Of a DNA stretch of 10,706 nucleotides, positions 5,909 through 10,706 are shown in pieces. The notes below the pieces were generated by a model. It worked only from the letters and a program-made list of their open reading frames with translations, did no database searches and had not been told where the DNA came from. Position 1 is the first letter of the stretch, and each line of letters begins with the position of its first letter. A program made the position numbers and the translations under genes. The DNA lies in the NCBI GenBank assembly GCA_947373615.1, contig CANBYN010000038.1:1-10706 (forward strand), written 5' to 3'. Source of the DNA: Burkholderiaceae bacterium (GTDB lineage Bacteria > Pseudomonadota > Gammaproteobacteria > Burkholderiales > Burkholderiaceae).

Positions 5909-6964
5909 ATGAGCAGTGAAATTATTTTTCAGAAAAAAAATCACTTAGGGACGATTACGTTAAATCGCCCTAAGTCTTTAAATGCTCTGAGCTATTCAAT
6001 GATTCAGTTGATGTATCAGGCTTTAAAGGACTGGGAAAATGATTCTGAAGTTCTCGCTGTATTGGTGAGGGGCGAAGGCGAAAAGGCTTTTTGTACAGGT
6101 GGCGATATACGCAACATATATGAAAGCTTCAAATCGGGGCGCAATGAGCACACTCATTTTTTCAGGGATGAATACATTCTTAATGAATATATTTATACTT
6201 ATCCAAAGCCTTATATCGCCTTAATGAATGGTTATGTTATGGGCGGTGGCATGGGGATATCTCAAGGCGCTAGTTTTAGGGTGCTAACAGAGCATTCAAA
6301 AATTTCCATGCCAGAGGTTGCAATTGGATTTTTCCCCGACGTGGGTGGAAGCTATTTTTTAGCTAGATGTCCAGGAAGTGTGGGAGATTATTTAGCGTTA
6401 TCCGGTGTGACCTTGAATGGCGAAGATGCTCTATATGCAAATCTAGGGGATTGGATTTTGTCTTCTGAACAAATTCCTGCATTTTTGGAAAAGCTGGAGA
6501 GTTTAAATTCCTATAGTCCTACCGTAGATCAAGTAGAAAACGCATTGATTGACTTGGGTGCTCGCAGTTCTCCAATAAATCCCTCGCTAGAGGAAAAGCG
6601 ACCAACTATTGATTCCCTTTTCTCTTTGGATAGCGTTGCCGAGATCATTAGACAACTTGATCGTACTTCTGTTGACGGTCCAATATGGATTGGCGAGACA
6701 GTGGAGCTTATGAAAAAACGCTCTCCCATGGCCATGGTTGGAGCACTAGAAACGATCCGCAGAGGAAGGCAACTTTCTATCTCAGATTGTTTTGCAATGG
6801 AGCTTGCTCTTGGTGCTCGATGGATTGAAGTGGGGGACTTTGTCGAGGGTATTCGCGCATTAATTATTGATAAAGATAGCTCACCTAAATGGGCTTTCAC
6901 TCTCTCTGAGTTGACCAAGCAAAAAGTTGAAGAGCTTTTCCCTTCATTACTGAAAATTCAATAA
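5909..6964 (+). CDS. 3-hydroxyisobutyryl-CoA hydrolase (enoyl-CoA hydratase/isomerase superfamily)
   Basis: The 351-residue protein is longer than a hydratase and has the ECH_2/HIBCH layout. CTGGDIRNIYES (62-73), VMGGGMGISQGASFRV (110-125) and SMPEVAIGFFPDVGGSYFL (133-151) are diagnostic; Glu136 and Asp144 sit in the places of the catalytic acids of the human enzyme. The specific C-terminal extension (QLSISDCFAMELALGARW and DFVEGIRALIIDK) is present. It hydrolyses 3-hydroxyisobutyryl-CoA to free 3-hydroxyisobutyrate, the substrate of the dehydrogenase encoded 21 bases upstream. No clear Shine-Dalgarno precedes ATG 5909. It is the last gene of the valine run; methylmalonate semialdehyde dehydrogenase is not in the window. 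Confidence 0.92.
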   Translation: MSSEIIFQKKNHLGTITLNRPKSLNALSYSMIQLMYQALKDWENDSEVLAVLVRGEGEKAFCTGGDIRNIYESFKSGRNEHTHFFRDEYILNEYIYTYPKPYIALMNGYVMGGGMGISQGASFRVLTEHSKISMPEVAIGFFPDVGGSYFLARCPGSVGDYLALSGVTLNGEDALYANLGDWILSSEQIPAFLEKLESLNSYSPTVDQVENALIDLGARSSPINPSLEEKRPTIDSLFSLDSVAEIIRQLDRTSVDGPIWIGETVELMKKRSPMAMVGALETIRRGRQLSISDCFAMELALGARWIEVGDFVEGIRALIIDKDSSPKWAFTLSELTKQKVEELFPSLLKIQ

Positions 6965-7100
6965 TCACAAGGGATGTTTTTATGGCTTACCCCGAACTTA
7001 CTAAAGACTAAGTCATGGTTCAAGGCTTTGCTTGAAATAAACTTTCCCCTAATGGCGAGCCCTAGGTTTAGCTAAAGTTGATTTTTCCAGATTGATGCCA
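6965..7100. other. Gap between convergent genes
   Basis: The 136 bases between the two convergent stops should hold terminators for both directions, but I find only weak stems: TTCAAG/CTTGAA (7019-7036) without a T tract and ATGCC/GGCAT (7095-7108) without a T tract. A nine-codon frame (MAYPELTKD) at 6982-7011 follows a GGGA-containing sequence, but is too short to call a gene. Confidence 0.4.
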
Positions 7101-7877
7101 CTAGGCATTGACTAAAAATTCTTTGATAGCGTCAACCACTTTTTGAGGATGTTCTCTATGGGGAAAGTGTGCCGTGTTATCCATGAGCATTAAACGCGAT
7201 TCCCCTCCGGTAAAATTTACAATACGCTCGGGGTGTTCTACGGATCCATACTCATCATTTTTTCCGTGAATAGCCAGCAACTTTGCCGTTACTTTTGGCA
7301 GTGCCGTTGAAAGAGACCAAAGAGCAAACTCTTCAGAAAGCCAGGTATTCATCCATGCGTCTAAAACCCACTTGGTTTTGTCTCCATGATATTTTTTCAA
7401 TTTATCAACTTGGTTAGGATCTTTGAATAGTTGTTGAGCGGATTTAACGCCTTGAAGTGTTCTGTCCTCAACAAATGATTGTGCTGCTAGGGTAATGACT
7501 GCTTCGCATGCATCCGGATAACGTGATGCACAATGAATTGCCATTGCACCACCAACACTGTGCCCAAGAGCTATGAATTTCTGAATGCCAAGTTTATTGC
7601 GAACCGTTTGAAAAGTGATTGCTGATTCATCCGCAATAAAATCAGCGCTTAGAGGCGCATACAATTCATGGGATTTTCCAAATCCAGGTCTGTCATAAGC
7701 TATAACGGGTCTTTTGGTTGCCTCGCTCAATAGTTCTGGGAAGTTTCGCCATAATTCAACTGACCCTAAAGAATCGTGCAGGAGCACAATCGGACTTTTG
7801 CTATCCAATGAATAATTCCAAGCCCTGACAAATATTTCCTCATTAGGGCCTGTAACCCAAATATCGCTATAACTCAT
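7101..7877 (-). CDS. Alpha/beta hydrolase
   Basis: This 258-residue protein of the alpha/beta hydrolase fold has the nucleophile elbow GHSVGG (105-110, Ser107), a likely acid Asp208 in IHGKNDEYG and His237 in NTAHFPHREHP. The oxyanion/HG-equivalent region is LLHDSLGSVELWRNF (32-46), and YDRPGFGKS (61-69) is the usual strand-turn motif. No signal peptide is present, so it is cytosolic. Substrate cannot be told from sequence; C-C bond hydrolases, esterases and lactonases share these marks. It is transcribed toward the valine genes and appears monocistronic. The ribosome site before ATG 7877 is weak. Confidence 0.9.
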   Translation of the reverse strand: MSYSDIWVTGPNEEIFVRAWNYSLDSKSPIVLLHDSLGSVELWRNFPELLSEATKRPVIAYDRPGFGKSHELYAPLSADFIADESAITFQTVRNKLGIQKFIALGHSVGGAMAIHCASRYPDACEAVITLAAQSFVEDRTLQGVKSAQQLFKDPNQVDKLKKYHGDKTKWVLDAWMNTWLSEEFALWSLSTALPKVTAKLLAIHGKNDEYGSVEHPERIVNFTGGESRLMLMDNTAHFPHREHPQKVVDAIKEFLVNA

Positions 7878-8159
7878 TATTTATATCCATTAATGATCTG
7901 GTTATATCACTCTTAAACATAATTAGGATGGGTTTGAGGCGTCTTTTGCATATAAAGAAGGCATGTTTGAGCTATGTAATATCAAATTTTGAATATTAAG
8001 TAACAACTTCAATCTTCTGTTGTATGTAACTGCAGAGATTTTTAGTCTACAGAACCTATAAAAAATTACCATTGAGATGAGGGGTATTAAACCAAGCTCA
8101 GCAAGTCATGATGGTAAAGCGCATAATAAAAATTAGCTTTAAAAATACGGGGAAATTGC
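7878..8159. other. Divergent intergenic region upstream of cydAB and the hydrolase gene
   Basis: These 282 bases are A/T-rich and lie between two genes read away from each other, so both promoters should be here. TATAAA at 8057-8062 could be a -10 for cydA but lacks a good -35. An imperfect dyad (7977-7998: TAATA TCAAA T TTTGA A TATTA) is the most regular structure. I searched for the FNR/Anr form TTGAT-N4-ATCAA and did not find it, although a lone ATCAA half-site lies in the dyad. No gene is supported. Confidence 0.4.
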
Positions 8160-9512
8160 ATGATCGACACACTTATTTTGAGCAGAATTCAATTTGCCTC
8201 GAATATGACATTTCATATTCTTTTTCCAACGATATCAATTGCTTTAGGATGGGTACTTTTCTATTTTAAAGTGCAATTTAATAAAACTGGTGCTTCTATA
8301 TGGAATGAGGCATATCAATTCTGGGTCAAGATATTTGCCTTAACTTTTGCTCTAGGAGTTGTTAGTGGGATTACGATGAGCTTTCAGTTTGGAACTAATT
8401 GGCCTGGCTATATGCTCACGGTAGGCAATATTGCAGGACCTTTGCTTGGTTATGAAGTTTTGTCTGCATTTTTTCTTGAGGCAACTTTTCTAGGGATTAT
8501 GTTATTTGGCTCTAAGCGAGTTTCCCAAAGGGCTCATACCGTTTCTATTTTTTTGGTCGCCTTTGGTACATCGCTTTCGGCATTTTGGATTATTGCGTTA
8601 GATTCTTGGATGCAAACCCCTCAAGGGTTTGAGATGATTAATGGCCAAGCGCATGCAACCAATTGGATTGAGATTGTTTTCAATCCTTCTATGCCTTATC
8701 GCCTGTTTCATATGTTGACAGCTTCATTTTTGACGGTCACATTCTTAATTGCTGGTATTTCTTCTTATCGATATTTGAAGGGTATCAGTCTTGCGGGCAA
8801 TCGAGTGTTAATAAAGTTAGCAATGACCGTAGCTGTAATATTGGTGCCCTTACAAATTGCGCTTGGTGATTTACATGGATTGAATACTCTTCATTATCAA
8901 CCTGCAAAAGTAGCCGCTATGGAAGGCATTTGGGAGACGACAAAAGGCGCCTCTGCCGTTTTATTTGCCATACCTGATGATAGCCTTAAAGCAAATCGAT
9001 ATGAGGTGGCTATTCCGAAGTTGGCATCTTTATATTTGACGCATTCATTGGATGGGGAAGTAAAGGGTTTGGATGCTTTCCCAGGTGACATACCACCAGT
9101 AAAGCCCATGTTTTTTGCTTTTCGCATTATGGTAGGCATCGGGATATTAATGCTATTAGCAGCTTGCGTTGGGTTTTATCTAACAAGAAAGAGTGACGAG
9201 TTACCACGATGGCTTTTAAAAACCCTAAGCTTGATGACATTTTCTGGTTGGGTTGGGGTGATTGCTGGCTGGTATGTTACCGAAATCGGCAGACAGCCTT
9301 ATCTTGTCAGTGGAGTATTAAAAACTGCTGATGCGGTTACTAAGGTGCCGACCAACATGATTTTAGGTACATTGGTAATGTACCTAGCTCTTTATATCGG
9401 ACTTATTGCCTCCTATATTTGGGTTGTTTTTTATTTGGCAAGACAAAGTAATCCACAGCAGATTGTTAGAGGGCTGGATTCAGGTCTGACTAACAATATT
9501 GCGGGAGTATAA
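8160..9512 (+). CDS. cydA: Cytochrome bd-type quinol oxidase subunit I (short Q-loop, CIO-like)
   Basis: Subunit I of the terminal oxidase that oxidises quinol and reduces oxygen to water at the inner membrane. All expected haem and proton-path residues are visible: His19 (MTFHILFP), Glu99 (GYEVLSA), Glu107 (FFLEATF), His184 (RLFHMLTASF) and Met324 (FRIMVG), matching E. coli His19, Glu99, Glu107, His186 and Met393. Q-loop Lys250 and Glu255 (PAKVAAMEG) match Lys252 and Glu257. At 450 residues versus about 522 in E. coli, the Q-loop is short, as in cyanide-insensitive oxidases (CioA). The GRQP motif continues with Tyr (TEIGRQPY, 374-381), where Trp is usual. GGGGA (8149-8153) stands 6 bases before the ATG. 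The subunit II gene starts 4 bases after the stop. Confidence 0.96.
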   Translation: MIDTLILSRIQFASNMTFHILFPTISIALGWVLFYFKVQFNKTGASIWNEAYQFWVKIFALTFALGVVSGITMSFQFGTNWPGYMLTVGNIAGPLLGYEVLSAFFLEATFLGIMLFGSKRVSQRAHTVSIFLVAFGTSLSAFWIIALDSWMQTPQGFEMINGQAHATNWIEIVFNPSMPYRLFHMLTASFLTVTFLIAGISSYRYLKGISLAGNRVLIKLAMTVAVILVPLQIALGDLHGLNTLHYQPAKVAAMEGIWETTKGASAVLFAIPDDSLKANRYEVAIPKLASLYLTHSLDGEVKGLDAFPGDIPPVKPMFFAFRIMVGIGILMLLAACVGFYLTRKSDELPRWLLKTLSLMTFSGWVGVIAGWYVTEIGRQPYLVSGVLKTADAVTKVPTNMILGTLVMYLALYIGLIASYIWVVFYLARQSNPQQIVRGLDSGLTNNIAGV

Positions 9513-9516
9513 GGAA

Positions 9517-10530
9517 ATGATTCCTAGCTTATTCGACCCAGCAGGATGGTTACCCCTTTTCTTTTTGGTTGTCATGGGGATTGCCATGGTGGCTTACGTT
9601 GTCCTAGATGGATATGACTTGGGTGTAGGCATCTTATTGAAGCAGGCAAGCGAGACGGAAAAAGACATCATGATTTCGTCGATTGGACCTTTTTGGGATG
9701 CTAATGAAACATGGTTGGTGCTTGGAGTTGGAGTACTTTTGATTGCCTTTCCCATGGCGCACGGCATAATTTTGACTGAGCTCTATTTGCCAGTCGGCAT
9801 CATGCTGGCCGGCCTTATTCTGCGAGGCGTTTCTTTTGACTTTCGTGCAAAAGCACACCTGAATCAAAAGTCTGTCTGGAATTTTTTATTCTTTTTTGGT
9901 AGCTGCTTAGCAGCTGTAGCTCAAGGGGTTATGGTTGGTAGGCAGGTAATTGGTTTTGATTCTGGTTACTTGGGCTGGTTATTTGCAATCATTGTGGCCC
10001 TATGCCTACCAGCTGGGTATGCTCTATTAGGAGCCGGCTGGCTGATCATGAAGACATCGGGAGAATTGCAGCGAAAGGCTGTGGGTTGGGCGAGAAAATC
10101 CCTATTATTAACGGCTCTTGGCGTCGGGATTATTTCAATAGCCACACCATTCTTTAGCGCTGAGATTTCAGCCAAATGGTTTATCTTTCCCAACATCTTT
10201 TTCTTGTTCCCTTTTCCTGTATTGACCTTAACCTGTTTTATCTTGATTGATTTGAATTTGTTAAAAATGCTCAGAGATAGGCCGGCACCCATTTGGATCC
10301 CTTTCACACTAAGCGTCGGTATCTTTGTCCTCTCATTTTTAGGAATTGCTTACAGCATGTTTCCTTACATTGTTGTGGATAAAATGACAATCTGGCAGGC
10401 TGCTTCAGCTACAGAATCATTATGGGTAATATTTTGGGGAGCCATTGTTGTATTGCCAACGATCATTGGATACACAATTTATTCCTATAAAATATTTTGG
10501 GGAAAAACTGAACCGTTAACCTATTACTGA
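9517..10530 (+). CDS. cydB: Cytochrome bd-type quinol oxidase subunit II
   Basis: The partner of the preceding gene product, with 337 residues and about eight to nine hydrophobic helices. VVLDGYDLGVGIL (28-40) and GPFWDANETWLVLGVG (57-72) are the hallmark N-terminal motifs of CydB/CioB, and AYSMFPYIV near residue 280 is also typical. I place the start at ATG 9517, with GGGAG (9503-9507) 9 bases before; the frame extends to a TTG at 9499 that would overlap the cydA end and add only six residues. No small third subunit gene (CydX or CioZ-like) follows: the next 65 bases have no credible frame before the terminator. Confidence 0.95.
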   Translation: MIPSLFDPAGWLPLFFLVVMGIAMVAYVVLDGYDLGVGILLKQASETEKDIMISSIGPFWDANETWLVLGVGVLLIAFPMAHGIILTELYLPVGIMLAGLILRGVSFDFRAKAHLNQKSVWNFLFFFGSCLAAVAQGVMVGRQVIGFDSGYLGWLFAIIVALCLPAGYALLGAGWLIMKTSGELQRKAVGWARKSLLLTALGVGIISIATPFFSAEISAKWFIFPNIFFLFPFPVLTLTCFILIDLNLLKMLRDRPAPIWIPFTLSVGIFVLSFLGIAYSMFPYIVVDKMTIWQAASATESLWVIFWGAIVVLPTIIGYTIYSYKIFWGKTEPLTYY

Positions 10531-10595
10531 TCTTCACATGGTTATAGAAAGCTGTATCTAGTTGATTTTATTCTAGTCAGCAAGAATCATCAAAT

Positions 10596-10617
10596 TCATC
10601 TTCGGATGATTTTTTTT
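10596..10617 (+). terminator. Rho-independent terminator after cydB, UUCG tetraloop
   Basis: TCATC (10596-10600) and GATGA (10605-10609) form a stem capped by the very stable C(UUCG)G tetraloop and followed by eight T (10610-10617). An alternative 7-bp pairing uses AATCATC (10585-10591) with GATGATT (10605-10611). It is 65 bases after the cydB stop. Confidence 0.82.
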
Positions 10618-10635
10618 GGATGTCTGTTTTGGCTC

Positions 10636-10706
10636 TTGGATTCAACCGGTCAACGCAACAGATTGGGCAAAACGTTCTGCCGGTGTTTGATAGTTTAGTG
10701 TTTTTC
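10636..10706 (-). mobile_element. End of an IS30-like insertion sequence (partial)
   Basis: The transposase stop lies within GATTCAACCGGTCAACGCAA (10639-10658), a stretch that from memory resembles the terminal inverted repeats of IS30-family elements, where the repeat overlaps the 3' end of the transposase gene. The exact boundary cannot be fixed because the other end is outside the window; it is probably within a few bases of 10636-10640, about 20 bases after the cydB terminator T tract. Confidence 0.5.
10642..10706 (-). CDS. C-terminal tail of an IS30-like transposase (partial, N-terminus off window)
   Basis: Reading leftward from the right edge, the last 20 codons before TGA (10644-10642) spell KT followed by LNYQTPAERFAQSVALTG. 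This resembles the ends of IS30-family (DDE) transposases, where a RPRKTLG-type segment precedes TPAE-F and the chain ends a few residues later. Only this tail is inside the window, so intactness cannot be judged. IS3-family ends are a weaker alternative. Confidence 0.65.
   Translation of the reverse strand, partial: KTLNYQTPAERFAQSVALTG

Noticed and set aside
6982..7011. Nine-codon frame (MAYPELTKD) after a GGGA sequence downstream of the CoA hydrolase
   Set aside because: Too short to call, with no homologous continuation recognised in the other frames after the stop; could be a relic start but that cannot be shown.
7019..7036. TTCAAG/CTTGAA stem as terminator of the valine genes
   Set aside because: Six weak pairs and no following T tract on either strand.
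7967..7985. TTGAG...ATCAA as an FNR/Anr site before cydA
   Set aside because: The half-sites are nine bases apart and not four, so the spacing does not fit an FNR dimer site.
8025..8050. GTAACT followed after 16 bases by TACA upstream of cydA, a possible third SigF promoter
   Set aside because: Both elements deviate from GTAACC and CGAA, and the arrangement is expected by chance in A/T-rich DNA.
8108..8270. Short frame starting ATGATGGTAAAG and overlapping the cydA start
   Set aside because: It runs out of frame into cydA, has no recognisable composition or motif and no ribosome site, so it is a chance frame.

Overview
The window looks like a stretch of a betaproteobacterial chromosome, most likely a Polynucleobacter-like freshwater Burkholderiales. 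The basis is moderate GC (low 40s by eye), a small secreted MXKDX-repeat protein of the kind common in Burkholderiales, compact operons, and the overall protein flavour. This placement is an inference from protein style; no search was run. There are ten complete protein genes and two partial genes at the edges (an ECF sigma factor on the left, an IS30-like transposase tail on the right). No tRNA, rRNA or CRISPR array was seen.

Region 1 (1-2828) is a stress-response cassette. A leftward ECF sigma factor gene of the SigF/ECF16 type faces a rightward group: secreted methionine sulfoxide reductase A, a four-helix cytochrome b561-type membrane protein, a Tat-exported molybdopterin oxidoreductase of the sulfite oxidase/YedY superfamily, and a 52-residue secreted peptide made of Met-Xaa-Lys-Asp-Xaa repeats. 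The space between sigma gene and msrA holds two mirror-image promoters, each reading GTAACC-N16-CGAA, which is the form described for Caulobacter SigF. A hairpin terminator closes the unit. The simplest reading is a sigma-controlled, self-amplifying periplasmic system: the Met-rich peptide absorbs oxidant, MsrA and the quinol-fed Mo-enzyme reduce the methionine sulfoxide. It resembles the SigF/MrpX/YedY1/YedZ1 hypochlorite-defence locus of Azospira, but with msrA as first gene and a MXKDX peptide as the Met sink.

Region 2 (3007-4113) is one gene for an exported choloylglycine hydrolase/penicillin V acylase family Ntn-hydrolase whose signal peptidase cut would expose the catalytic Cys.

Region 3 (4197-6964) is a three-gene valine-catabolic run: enoyl-CoA (methacrylyl-CoA) hydratase, 3-hydroxyisobutyrate dehydrogenase (mmsB) and 3-hydroxyisobutyryl-CoA hydrolase. 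Together they cover the steps from methacrylyl-CoA to methylmalonate semialdehyde. A convergent alpha/beta hydrolase gene (7101-7877, minus strand) follows.

Region 4 (8160-10530) is cydAB, a cytochrome bd-type quinol oxidase of the short Q-loop (cyanide-insensitive oxidase-like) class, with its own terminator. Immediately beyond it the end of an IS30-like element enters from the right edge.
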